A stretch of 64,000 nucleotides of DNA, taken from positions 60,302 to 124,301 of the forward strand of contig CAZWIZ010000003.1 in assembly GCA_964634385.1 (NCBI GenBank), given 5' to 3'. How positions within the stretch are numbered: position 1 is the stretch's first letter; the number at the start of each line of letters is the position of its first letter. The notes under the pieces are model-generated. The model made no database searches, was not told the origin of the DNA, and was given only the letters and a program-made list of their open reading frames with translations. The position numbers were made by a program, and so were the translations under genes. The DNA comes from JAFGXW01 sp964634385. Its GTDB lineage: Bacteria > Bacillota_I > Bacilli_A > Izemoplasmatales > Izemoplasmataceae. This document shows, piece after piece, positions 53,445-63,300 of this stretch.

Positions 53445-53696
53445 ATGTTAGATGGAATTATAAGTACAATTGAGGGATTTATCCCCATGCAAAGTTATAT
53501 TGATTCAATTTATGACTTTGTAAATAACTTAGGAATCATAGAACAAATTATTGGAGCGCTTGTTTTAGCTATTGTTATAATTATGGGAACAGTCGAACTG
53601 GTAAAAAAATTATCTAAAATTATTATAGTATTTGCAATATTGGGAGGATTATGGTTTTTATATAGTGGAGGATTTTTAGATGGAATAATAGGATAG
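53445..53696 (+). CDS. Small uncharacterised membrane protein after recR
   Basis: 83 residues, one long hydrophobic stretch (about 30-55) and a second (60-75). No family recognised. It occupies the place where B. subtilis has bofA after recR, but I see no sequence match to BofA. The ATG at 53445 has GAGGTGATT. A terminator follows. Confidence 0.7.
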   Translation: MLDGIISTIEGFIPMQSYIDSIYDFVNNLGIIEQIIGALVLAIVIIMGTVELVKKLSKIIIVFAILGGLWFLYSGGFLDGIIG

Positions 53697-53699
53697 TAG

Positions 53700-53722
53700 A
53701 AAGACGAATATTTCGTCTTTTT
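53700..53722 (+). terminator. Terminator after the small membrane protein
   Basis: AAAGACGAA / TTCGTCTTT with a U-run, marking the end of the dnaX block and the boundary with the importer locus. Confidence 0.85.
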
Positions 53723-53837
53723 TATTTATCATATTTATTTATAATTTTTGTATATTTTTTTAAATAATTATATTTTAAATATATCTTTTTTGTAGTATAA
53801 TATAGTGTTAAAAACTTTATGATTTAGGAGAGATGAA

Positions 53838-54902
53838 ATGGAAATTAGATTAGAAAATATTACCAAGATTTTTGTTCAAAAAGATAAAACAGAAGTTATT
53901 GCAGTTAATTCCTTAAATATTGTAATACCATCAGGAAAACTAATTGGCCTTCTAGGGCCAAGTGGTTGTGGTAAATCAACAACTTTGTATATGATAGCTG
54001 GATTATTGAATCCTAATGGTGGACGTATTTTCTTCGGTGAAGATGATGTAACTGATACTGCACCTGAAGATAGAGGGATTGGATTAGTATTTCAAAACTA
54101 TGCGCTATATCCTCATATGACAGTTAGACAAAACATTATGTTTCCACTTGAAAACATTAAAGTACCTAAACCAGAAGCTATGATGATGGCTCAAGAAATG
54201 GCTGATTTGGTAGGTATTGGTGAGTTGATGGATCGTAAACCTAAAGAATTATCAGGTGGGCAACAACAACGTGTGGCTATTGCTAGAGCATTAGTTAAAA
54301 AACCTCGAGTTTTATTGTTAGATGAACCACTTAGTAATTTAGATGCTCGTTTGAGACTTCAAACTCGTGAAGAAATAAGACGTATTCAACGTGAAACAGG
54401 AATTACAACTGTTTTTGTTACTCATGATCAAGAAGAAGCAATGAGCATAAGTGATGAAATGGTTTTAATGGACTTTGGTAAAAAACGTCAAATGGGAGAA
54501 CCTCAAGATATATATGATTTTCCAGAAAATTTATTTGCTGCGAAATTTTTAGGAACTCCACCAATTAATATTTTTGATGGAGAAATAAAAAATAAAAAAA
54601 TTATGTTTAATGGTAAAATTATTGGAACTACAAAAGGTGAAAATCAAAAAATTATTATTGGTATTAGACCAGAAGGATTTGTTTTAGATGCAAAAGGAAC
54701 AGTTGAACTTACTGTAGATTTAGTTGAAACAATAGGGAGAGATACAAGTTTAATAATTATTGATCCTACTAAAGAAAATGGAACATTTAGAGTAATTATT
54801 GATTCAAAACACCGAATTAAACCAGGTGATGTTTTGAAAGTAAGCGTCAAATCAAAAAAGATGTTTATATTTAATACCGAATCAGGAGATTTAATAGCTT
54901 AA
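53838..54902 (+). CDS. ABC transporter ATP-binding protein, MalK/UgpC family
   Basis: Energises the importer encoded next. Walker A GPSGCGKST at 40-48, LSGGQ at 138-142, Walker B VLLLDEP at 158-164 and H-loop VTHDQEEA. From about residue 240 there is a TOBE/OB C-terminal domain, as in carbohydrate and glycerophosphate importers (UgpC, MsmK). 354 residues. It directly abuts the first permease, so all four importer genes are one operon, probably from the TATAAT at about 53796. Confidence 0.92.
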   Translation: MEIRLENITKIFVQKDKTEVIAVNSLNIVIPSGKLIGLLGPSGCGKSTTLYMIAGLLNPNGGRIFFGEDDVTDTAPEDRGIGLVFQNYALYPHMTVRQNIMFPLENIKVPKPEAMMMAQEMADLVGIGELMDRKPKELSGGQQQRVAIARALVKKPRVLLLDEPLSNLDARLRLQTREEIRRIQRETGITTVFVTHDQEEAMSISDEMVLMDFGKKRQMGEPQDIYDFPENLFAAKFLGTPPINIFDGEIKNKKIMFNGKIIGTTKGENQKIIIGIRPEGFVLDAKGTVELTVDLVETIGRDTSLIIIDPTKENGTFRVIIDSKHRIKPGDVLKVSVKSKKMFIFNTESGDLIA

Positions 54903-55820
54903 ATGTTAGAAAAACAAAGCAATTTAAAAGCCTGGTTATATTTACTTCCGGCAATGCTATTATTATTAGTATTTACATTTTATCCATTATTCAATGCGTT
55001 CTATTTAGCATTTTTGAAAAATTATTCATATTTAAATGGAACTGCGGATGGGTATACATTGTTCGGAAATTTTATTGATGTAGTAAAAGGAGCAAATTTT
55101 AGAGTAGCAATGAAAAATACTTCAATAATTGTATTTGTTTCTGTTCCGATATCTGTAATTGTAGCAATTCTAATATCGGTAGCATTAAATTCAATTAAAA
55201 AGTTTCAAGGTTTTTTTCAAACGATATTCTTTTTACCATATGTGACTAACGCAATAGCTATCGGGATGGCTTTCGCATTTATCTTTCATCAAGATTATGG
55301 ATTGTTTAATTATATTTTAGGATTTTTTGGAATTAACCCAGTTAACTGGGTTGGTCTTGGAGCTTCTTGGAATACAGCTATGTTTGCTTTACTTGTTTAT
55401 ACAGTATGGGGTGGGCTAGCATTTAAAATAATGGTATTTTTAGCGGGACTTCAAAATATTGATAAACAATATTATGATGCAGCTAGAGTTGATGCTACTC
55501 CTAAACACAGAGTATTAACAAGAATCACAATACCTCTTCTTTCACCGATGATTGCTTATATTACGATTACTTCTTTTATAGGAGCATTTAAAGCATACCG
55601 TACAATTATTGGGATGTTTGGTCCCACATTACGACCTCCGGGTACGTTATCTAAAGACTCATTAATTACAATTGTAGGGCTGGTTTATGATTCGATAGCT
55701 CAAGCTGATGCAGTAGGTAAAATTAGTCAAGCTGCGGCAGCATCAATAATCCTCTTCTTAATTACTTTGGCGTTCACTGGAATACAAGCGTTGGTAAGTA
55801 AAAAAAGAATACACTATTAG
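54903..55820 (+). CDS. ABC transporter permease, UgpA/MalF type
   Basis: 305-residue membrane protein with six hydrophobic segments. The EAA loop is in QYYDAARVDATPKHRVLTRITIPLLSP, the contact with the ATPase. Starts with no gap after the ATPase gene. Partner of the next permease; substrate follows the binding protein. Confidence 0.92.
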   Translation: MLEKQSNLKAWLYLLPAMLLLLVFTFYPLFNAFYLAFLKNYSYLNGTADGYTLFGNFIDVVKGANFRVAMKNTSIIVFVSVPISVIVAILISVALNSIKKFQGFFQTIFFLPYVTNAIAIGMAFAFIFHQDYGLFNYILGFFGINPVNWVGLGASWNTAMFALLVYTVWGGLAFKIMVFLAGLQNIDKQYYDAARVDATPKHRVLTRITIPLLSPMIAYITITSFIGAFKAYRTIIGMFGPTLRPPGTLSKDSLITIVGLVYDSIAQADAVGKISQAAAASIILFLITLAFTGIQALVSKKRIHY

Positions 55821-55830
55821 GGGGATGAAA

Positions 55831-56778
55831 ATGAAAAAACTAAAACAAATAAATAGAAAAATATTTAGTAAAAAAGAAGTAATGAGTAATGAGGATAGAA
55901 TTGATATAAAAGATAGTAGAAAAAAAGAAATAATATCAAAAATAATAGTTTATGCATTTATTGTATTTTTTGCAATTATGATATTGATTCCATTTTATTG
56001 GATGCTCTTAACTTCGTTGAAAACATTAGATAAAGTTGAAGAAATACCACCTGCATTATGGCTGTCTTTTAAAGACATGATGTTTGTTAATTATTTAAAT
56101 GCTTTAGATGCAGCGCCATATTTGCGATATATGTTAAATACGGTAATTGTTTCTATCGTTTCAACAACAGGAACAATATTCACAACGATTTTTGCATCTT
56201 TTGCTTTCGCTAGATTAAATTTTAAAGGTAGAGATATCCTATTTATGATATTGATCTCTACAATGATGATTCCTGGTGAAATGTTTGTAATTACAAATTA
56301 TATTACAGTTTCGAGATTAGGTTGGTATAGTCCGTTTAATCAAACATTTGGACAAGCTATATTAGCTTTAACATTGCCATTTATGACAAGTATATTCTAC
56401 ATATTCTTCTTAAGACAAGCATTTAAACAAATACCTGATGAACTTTATTTAGCTTCTAAGGTAGATGGTACAAGTGATTTTAAATATTTGTGGAGAATAA
56501 TGGTTCCAATCGCAAAACCAACAATCATTACCATAACAATTTTAAATGCGATGGGAACATGGAGTGCTTATATTTGGCCTAATTTAGTTACAAAAGAAGT
56601 AGAGTATAGATTAGTAACTAATGGACTTAGAAATGCTTATCTAGATTTAACAGGTCGGATAGCATACAATGAACAAATGGCTGCGGCTATGATTGTTACT
56701 TTCCCTTTGTTTGTAGTATTTTTACTACTTAAGAAATATATTATGCGTGGAGTATCAAGAAGTGGAATTAAAGGCTAA
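55831..56778 (+). CDS. ABC transporter permease, UgpE/MalG type
   Basis: Second permease of the pair, about 315 residues and six helices, with the EAA loop in DELYLASKVDGTSDFKYLWRIMVPIAKP. The N-terminal 35 residues are unusually long and basic before the first helix. I used the second ATG, 6 bp after the AGGGGGA site; the first ATG lies inside it. Confidence 0.9.
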   Translation: MKKLKQINRKIFSKKEVMSNEDRIDIKDSRKKEIISKIIVYAFIVFFAIMILIPFYWMLLTSLKTLDKVEEIPPALWLSFKDMMFVNYLNALDAAPYLRYMLNTVIVSIVSTTGTIFTTIFASFAFARLNFKGRDILFMILISTMMIPGEMFVITNYITVSRLGWYSPFNQTFGQAILALTLPFMTSIFYIFFLRQAFKQIPDELYLASKVDGTSDFKYLWRIMVPIAKPTIITITILNAMGTWSAYIWPNLVTKEVEYRLVTNGLRNAYLDLTGRIAYNEQMAAAMIVTFPLFVVFLLLKKYIMRGVSRSGIKG

Positions 56779-56827
56779 AAGAAATATTTTACAAATAGTT
56801 TTACGATAAAAAATAGGAGGAAAAATT

Positions 56828-58267
56828 ATGAAAAAAGCTTTATCTTTATTGTTATTTGGAACTTTTGCATTAGCTTTAGCAGGGTGTGTAAAAATTGATG
56901 ATACACCTACCGAAGTTGATTGCGAGCTTTACCCAACGCATGTTGATTGTTTAGTAGATGTAGATCCAGACAATCCAGATGCTCCTGGGCTAGTTAATGT
57001 GTTGTCAGAATTACCTACAGAAGATATTACAATTACTTTCTGGCATGTTTATGGGGACTCAAAAGGTGCTTTACTACAAAATTACATCGATGAATTTGAA
57101 GAACTTTATCCAAACATTACTGTAGATGCTGAAAGTCAAGGTGGATATGATGATCTTCGTAATAAAACTATTTTAGCTATTAGTGCTGGGGAAACTCCAA
57201 CATTATTAGTAGGATATCCAGATCACGTTGCAGGGTATCTAAATGGTAACGCTGTAATTCCTTTGGATGATTTTATCAAAGATGATACTTGGGGAATTGA
57301 TATTAATGATTTTATTGATTCATATGTTGCTGAAAATAAACAATATACAGGTGGATTAATGTATTCACTACCTTATTCTAAATCAACTGAAATGGTTGTT
57401 ATTAATAAAACTATTTTTGATGCTAATGAAGCGGCATTATCAGCTGCAGGTGTAGCTTTAAAAGTTGATGAACCTTATACGTGGGACGAATTAGATAAAA
57501 TTGCTGAAATTTTAGTTGGAGATGGACCAAACCAATGTGAATATTTAATAAACTATGATTCATCTGCAAACTTCTTTATTAATTCAGTTCGTCAATGGGA
57601 CGGTGGATATACTAACTCTGCTGGAGATATTTTAGTAGATAATACAAATACAATTGCAATGTTAGAATATATTAAAGCTCATTTTGATGATCATACATTT
57701 GCATTACCATTAGCTTGGAATTCAGCATATGGTAGTGAAAACTTCAAAAGTCAAGATGTATGTATGACTGTTGGATCAACAGCTGGTATCTCTTATAATG
57801 TACCTACAAATGGTGATTTTGAAATAGCTGTAGCTCCAATTCCTCAATATGATTTAGATCATAAATCAGCAACTCAACAAGGACCAAATATTGCTATAAT
57901 GTCTAACACTACAGATGCTGAAAGATTAGCTGCATGGCTACTTATTAAATATATTACCAATGCAGAAAATACAGCAAAATGGTCTATGTTAACAGGATAT
58001 TTACCAGTAAGATATAGTGGATATAATTCAACTGAATATCAAAATTTCTTAACTAATCCAGATCCTGATTATATTTATGAATCTATGACAGCAAATGCTG
58101 CATTCTTACAATTAGATTATAATCAATACGATCCAGCATTCGCAGGATCAACTACAAGTTCTGGTGCTAGACTTCAAGCTGGAATTGTAATGGAAGCGAT
58201 CTTTAGTGGAACAGTTACAGTTCAAGAAGCAATTGATGATATGCTATATCAATTAGGTGCTAGTTAA
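56828..58267 (+). CDS. ABC transporter substrate-binding lipoprotein, UgpB-like
   Basis: Family-1 extracellular solute-binding protein. Signal ending ALALAGC with lipid-attachment Cys20, then a short Asp/Pro-rich tether (20-55). ITFWHVYGDSKGALLQNYIDEFEE and MYSLPYSKSTEMVVINKTIFD resemble UgpB-type binding proteins, which take glycerol-3-phosphate or its diesters; a sugar is the alternative. 479 residues. Co-transcribed with the permeases, and next to a nuclease gene, so the ligand may come from nucleic acid or lipid breakdown. Ligand not proven. Confidence 0.88.
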   Translation: MKKALSLLLFGTFALALAGCVKIDDTPTEVDCELYPTHVDCLVDVDPDNPDAPGLVNVLSELPTEDITITFWHVYGDSKGALLQNYIDEFEELYPNITVDAESQGGYDDLRNKTILAISAGETPTLLVGYPDHVAGYLNGNAVIPLDDFIKDDTWGIDINDFIDSYVAENKQYTGGLMYSLPYSKSTEMVVINKTIFDANEAALSAAGVALKVDEPYTWDELDKIAEILVGDGPNQCEYLINYDSSANFFINSVRQWDGGYTNSAGDILVDNTNTIAMLEYIKAHFDDHTFALPLAWNSAYGSENFKSQDVCMTVGSTAGISYNVPTNGDFEIAVAPIPQYDLDHKSATQQGPNIAIMSNTTDAERLAAWLLIKYITNAENTAKWSMLTGYLPVRYSGYNSTEYQNFLTNPDPDYIYESMTANAAFLQLDYNQYDPAFAGSTTSSGARLQAGIVMEAIFSGTVTVQEAIDDMLYQLGAS

Positions 58268-58287
58268 TAAAAGAAAGAGTGATTTAA

Positions 58288-59748
58288 ATGCTTAAAAAAA
58301 TATCTATAGTTTTTGTAACATTAATATTAATATTTACATTAACTGGATGTAATGGGAATACAGAACAAAAATCTGATAGTGATATTCTATATGAAATAAA
58401 AGGATTGTTAGATATTGAAATAGTAAATATTACTGAAGATATAACTATTCCTACAGTTGATAATGAAGATGTTAATGTTACTTGGACATCGAGCAAACCA
58501 GAATATTTAGATATTGACGGAACAGTTACAAGACCAGAATATAACGTTGGAGATCAATCTGTTTCTTTGACGGTAGTTCTTGAATTGAATGATGCTTTAG
58601 TTACAAAAAGTTTTAATTTTACGGTTTTATCTTTAGAAAAACCAGATAATATTGAACTTAATACAGATTATACAGATGCCTTAGCTATGGATTTTATATA
58701 TGATGATTCTAATTTTATAACTGATGGTATAGGTGAAGTAACTTTAACGAGATGTATTGATGGCGATACTGCAGTCTTTACTGAAGGAAGCACAAGTTTT
58801 ACAGTTAGATTTTTGGGGATTGATACTCCAGAATCAACTTATAAATTTGATCCTTGGGGAAAAGCAGCGAGTCATTTCACGTGTGAAAAGTTAGAAAATG
58901 CAACAACAATTGTACTTGAATGGGATAGTGGAGCTGAAACTAGAACTGACGGTAATGGTCGTTATTTATCTTGGGTTTGGTATGATGGAAGATTATTAAA
59001 TCTAGAGCTAGTTGAAGAAGCACTTACTGGAAGTAAAGGTGTTGGTGGATTAAAATATGAAAATATTTTCTACCAAGCTGAATTTAAAACACAAGATACA
59101 GACCGTCGAATTTGGGGAGAAATTGATCCTGATTTTGATTACAGTTTAGATGGAATTCAAATTACAATTGAAGAATTAGTTACACATCCTGAATTATATG
59201 TTGGGGTAAAAGTAGTTATTAGAGGAGTTGTTTCTAGAACTATCGGGCAACATCCTTATATTCAAGATGGAAATTATGGGATTTATTTATTTAGTGGATT
59301 TACATTTACTACTAAATTATCTCAAGGTAATGAAGTTTTAATTTCTGGACTTGTTCCAACATATTACCCTAATAGTGAAACAGGTGGATTACAACTTACT
59401 GGCTTTGTTAGGGAAGATGCTGAGGTTTTAAGTGAAGGAAATGTTGTTGTCCCTGTAGATAAACTTATTACTGAAATAACAACACAAGATGTTGGAAGTT
59501 TACTTAAGATTTATAATTTAACAGTTACAAATATTAATGAAAATAGTTATGATGATACATTCACCATGACTGTTGAAGATGAAAACGGAAATGTTATCAC
59601 TGTTAGAAGAGATGATTTAGTTAGTGATGATATATCCGTAGATTTATTTGAAATAGGAACCACATTTGATATCGTTGCACCATTAGGAAGATACGATTCT
59701 AATTTTCAATTGATGGTTGTTCATCTAGATGACGTAACATTCAAATAA
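58288..59748 (+). CDS. Secreted thermonuclease lipoprotein (Ig-like, SNase and OB domains)
   Basis: Signal with LTGC, lipid Cys21. Residues 31-114 are an atrophied-Ig-like domain, matching modules of the large lipoprotein downstream. Residues 148-278 are a staphylococcal-nuclease fold with every catalytic residue: D158 and D160-T161 (CIDGDT), R174 and D179-T180-E182 (VRFLGIDTPE), and R225 (DGNGRY). Residues 291-385 and 392-485 look like two OB folds of the type found in extracellular nucleases such as YhcR. The enzyme should cut DNA and RNA at the cell surface with calcium. It follows the binding protein by 20 bp. Confidence 0.9.
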   Translation: MLKKISIVFVTLILIFTLTGCNGNTEQKSDSDILYEIKGLLDIEIVNITEDITIPTVDNEDVNVTWTSSKPEYLDIDGTVTRPEYNVGDQSVSLTVVLELNDALVTKSFNFTVLSLEKPDNIELNTDYTDALAMDFIYDDSNFITDGIGEVTLTRCIDGDTAVFTEGSTSFTVRFLGIDTPESTYKFDPWGKAASHFTCEKLENATTIVLEWDSGAETRTDGNGRYLSWVWYDGRLLNLELVEEALTGSKGVGGLKYENIFYQAEFKTQDTDRRIWGEIDPDFDYSLDGIQITIEELVTHPELYVGVKVVIRGVVSRTIGQHPYIQDGNYGIYLFSGFTFTTKLSQGNEVLISGLVPTYYPNSETGGLQLTGFVREDAEVLSEGNVVVPVDKLITEITTQDVGSLLKIYNLTVTNINENSYDDTFTMTVEDENGNVITVRRDDLVSDDISVDLFEIGTTFDIVAPLGRYDSNFQLMVVHLDDVTFK

Positions 59749-59777
59749 AAAAATAAAATAATATAGGAGGAAGATTT

Positions 59778-60247
59778 ATGACCAGATTTAAAAGACTTTT
59801 AGCTTTAATGTTGGTATTTACTGGAGCTTTCGCAATTGCTGGATGTACTCCAGCAGATGATGGACCAACTGATTTAGAGCAATTGGCTGAAGCTTTATTG
59901 CAAGTAGATTTAGCAGATGAAGCAAGTTCGGATTTAACATTCCCGAGTACTGGATTACATGATGTTGTAATTACTTGGGAATCAAGTGATACAAGTGTAA
60001 TCGCAAATGACGGAACTGTTACTATTCCTACATTTACTGAAGGAGATCAAGTTGTTACAATTACTGCTTCTCTTACTTTAGGTGATGATACATTAACAAA
60101 AACATTCGAAGTTACTGTTTTAGCAGCAACTGTGAAAACAGATGTAGAAAAACTTGCTGAAGCAAAAATAGCATTATTAATCCCTGTTACAGGATTAGTG
60201 CTTTCTGATATTACTTTACCTGAAACTGCATTAGAAGCAGATGTTAC
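59778..60247 (+). CDS. Large OB/Ig repeat surface lipoprotein, 5' part (before the gap)
   Basis: Signal ending FAIAGC, lipid Cys23, then one full atrophied-Ig-like domain (about 28-115) and the start of a second (from KTDVEKLAEAKIALLIP). The frame enters the N-gap at 60248 and would continue in the same frame at 60403 if the 55-nt duplicate is merged. Joined length would be about 1293 residues. A GGAGGAAGATTT site supports the ATG at 59778. Co-directional and 29 bp after the thermonuclease gene. Confidence 0.85.
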
Positions 60248-60347
60248 NNNNNNNNNNNNNNNNNNNNNNNNNNNNNNNNNNNNNNNNNNNNNNNNNNNNN
60301 NNNNNNNNNNNNNNNNNNNNNNNNNNNNNNNNNNNNNNNNNNNNNNN
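60248..60347. other. 100-N assembly gap flanked by an exact 55-nt duplication
   Basis: Exactly 100 N. The 55 bases before it (60193-60247) and the 55 after it (60348-60402) are identical, and their reading frames agree. This is the footprint of two contigs joined at a k-mer-length overlap within a repeat-rich gene. The gap may be empty (one merged copy) or may hide additional Ig modules. Confidence 0.95.
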
Positions 60348-63300
60348 GATTAGTGCTTTCTGATATTACTTTACCTGAAACTGCATTAGAAGCAGATGTT
60401 ACGTGGGTTTCAAGTAATACAGATGTTATTACTAATGATGGTGTTGTTACAAGACCATTAAATGGTGAAGGTAATGCAGATGTTGTTTTAACAGCTACAT
60501 TAACTTTAGGGGATGAAACTACTACTAAAACATTTGATGTTACAGTACGTGAAGAAGAACCTTCAAATGTATTTACATCAATCCCTGCAATGCACGAAAC
60601 ATCTATTTTAGGAGATATAGTTGAATTTCAAGGAATTGTAGTTGGAATATTTGATGGTGGATATTTCTTATCTGATGGAACTTATTCATTAGGTGTTTAT
60701 AATCCTTCTACAACATTAGGTGTTGAAATAGGAGACGAAGTATATGTAAAAGGTTCTTATGCTGTTTACAATACTTTATTCCAAATCAATGGTGTCACTG
60801 AAGAAACAAATGTTTCTTCAGGTAATGCTAATCCTTTAACTGCAGCTACTTTAACAGTTGCTGAGTTATTAGCGTTAGATTCATCTAATCCATTAATTCA
60901 TGGAATGTATTATCAAATTAGCGGTACTATTGAATTACGTGGAGATTATGGTAATATATATATCGTTGATGGTGATGACGCTGTTATGATTTATTATTCT
61001 TCTTTAGAATCTTCACTAGATGCACTAGTTGCTGAAGTTGGTAAAGAAGTTACTGTTACTGTTATATATTATACTGATCATGCAACTAATGGAGTAATGG
61101 TAGTATTTGATGGTGGAACAGATGATATTGATATTTCTACTTTAAGTGATGTGGATGCTTTAGCTGCAGATTTAGATGCAGTTGGAACTGCTGTTCCTGG
61201 CGTTACTTTAGCTAGTATTATCCTTCCTACTTCTGGACCTAATGGAACAGTTTATACTGATTGGGTTTCAGATAATACCGCAATAATCGCGAGTGACGGA
61301 ACTTTTGTTGCTATAGGCGATGCTACAACTACAGTTACATTCACTGCTACTGCTACAAAAGGAACTGAAACTGGAACTGCAACTGTTGAAGTTGTTGTAC
61401 CTATCTTAAGTACAGTTGCTGAAGTTGGAGCTATGAATGCTGGAGATTATTTCCAAGTTACTGGTGTTGTTTATTTAGAAACTTATTATGGATTCTTTAT
61501 TCATGCTGATGGAAGCTATGCATTTGTTTATGATAAAGACTTACTTGATTTTGTTGAACCTGGGGAAGAAATTACTATTTTAGGATTCTTAGGTGAATAT
61601 AGTGGACTTAAACAAATTAATGTTATTGATTATACAATAGGAACTTCTGGAAATGCACTTGTTGATGCTGTTGTTGGTACAGTTGCTGATTTAGAAGATG
61701 ATGTTGTTCAAAGAGGAACTATCTTAACTGTTACTGGTACAGTTACAATTGAAGGTACTTATAATGATGTTTATGTTACTGGTGCTGAAGGTGGAAAAGT
61801 TAAAGTATATTATAGAAGTAACGCTTCTGAACTAGTTGAATTTGAAGGGCAAGTTATTGTTCTTGATTTAGTTGGTTATCAAGATGGTACAGTATTGTTT
61901 AATGGTGTTGCTGCTGACGTTGAAATTTATACATTAAGTGACGCTGATGCTTTAGCTGCTGATTTAGCGGTTGTTGGTACTGATGTTCCTTCTATAGCTG
62001 TTACTACTGTAACTCTTCCTACTACTGGAGAAAATGGTACAGTTTATACTAGTTGGACTTCTAGTGATACTGCAATATTTGGAGATGACGGAGTATTTGT
62101 TGCTTTAGCTGCCACTACAACTACAGTTACATTCACTGGAACTGCAACAAATGGAATTGAAACTGGAACTGCAACTATTGAAGTTGTTGTACCTGTAGTA
62201 AGTACTATTGCTGAAGTTTTAGATATGGCAACAGGAGATGATTTCCAAGTTACTGGTGTTGTTTATGAAGAATCATATTATGGTTTCTTTATTCATGCTG
62301 ATGGAAGTTATATCTTTGTATATGATAATACTATTTTAGATCAAGTTGAGCCTGGTGATGAAATTACAATATTAGGATATTTAGGATATTATAGTGGACT
62401 TAAACAAATTAACGTTATTGATTATACAATAGGAACTTCTGGAAATGCACTTGTTGATTCTGTTGCTACTAGCGTTGCGGCAGTTGAAAATGATTTAGTT
62501 GCAAGAGGAACAATCGCAACAATTGTTGGTACTGTTTCTATTGAAGGAAGTTATGATAATGTTTATATAACTGGACCTGCTGGTGGTAAAGTTGTTATTT
62601 ATTACAGAAGTAATGCTTCTGAATTAACGACATTAGAAGGATCAGTTGTTCAAATTGATGTTGTTACATATCAAAATGGTACAGTTTTATACCAAGGAGT
62701 ATTAGCTGATGCTACTGTTGTTACTACAGTTACTGATGCACAAAAAGCTCAAGCTACTGCTGATGCTATTGATTTAGGTGATGTTAGTGCTGTTACTGTT
62801 GATTTACTATTACCATTAGAAAATACAACTGCTGGTGCTACAATAGTTTGGAGTACATCTGATGATACAGTTATTAGTACTACTGGAGTTATTAGTGCTA
62901 CTGTTGGTGCTGAAACTACTGCTACTTTAACTGCTACAATTACTGTTGGTACTGAAGTTGTTACTAAGGAAATCGTAGTTACTGTCGCAGATGCTAATGA
63001 CGCTACACCACTTTCTGTTACTGAAGCTGTTGCTTTAACTGATGGAGAAGAAGTTTTAGTTGTCGGTGTTATTACAGGTGGTAATTATGATGAAAGAATT
63101 ATTCAAGGAACTGATGGAGTTGCAATTTGGGTTCATAGCAATATTGGTGGAGAAATTGGTGATGAAATCGTTGTAAGAGGTACTTTAGCTACTTATGACA
63201 GTTATGGAAATAACGCAAGACAATTAAATGATGCTACTTTAATTGAAACATTATCTACTGGAAATGCATTAGTTGTTAATGCAGAAACAAATCCAGAAGT

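Noticed and set aside
53445..53696. Small membrane protein after recR as BofA
   Set aside because: Only the position agrees; length and hydrophobic pattern are not specific and no BofA sequence match is seen.
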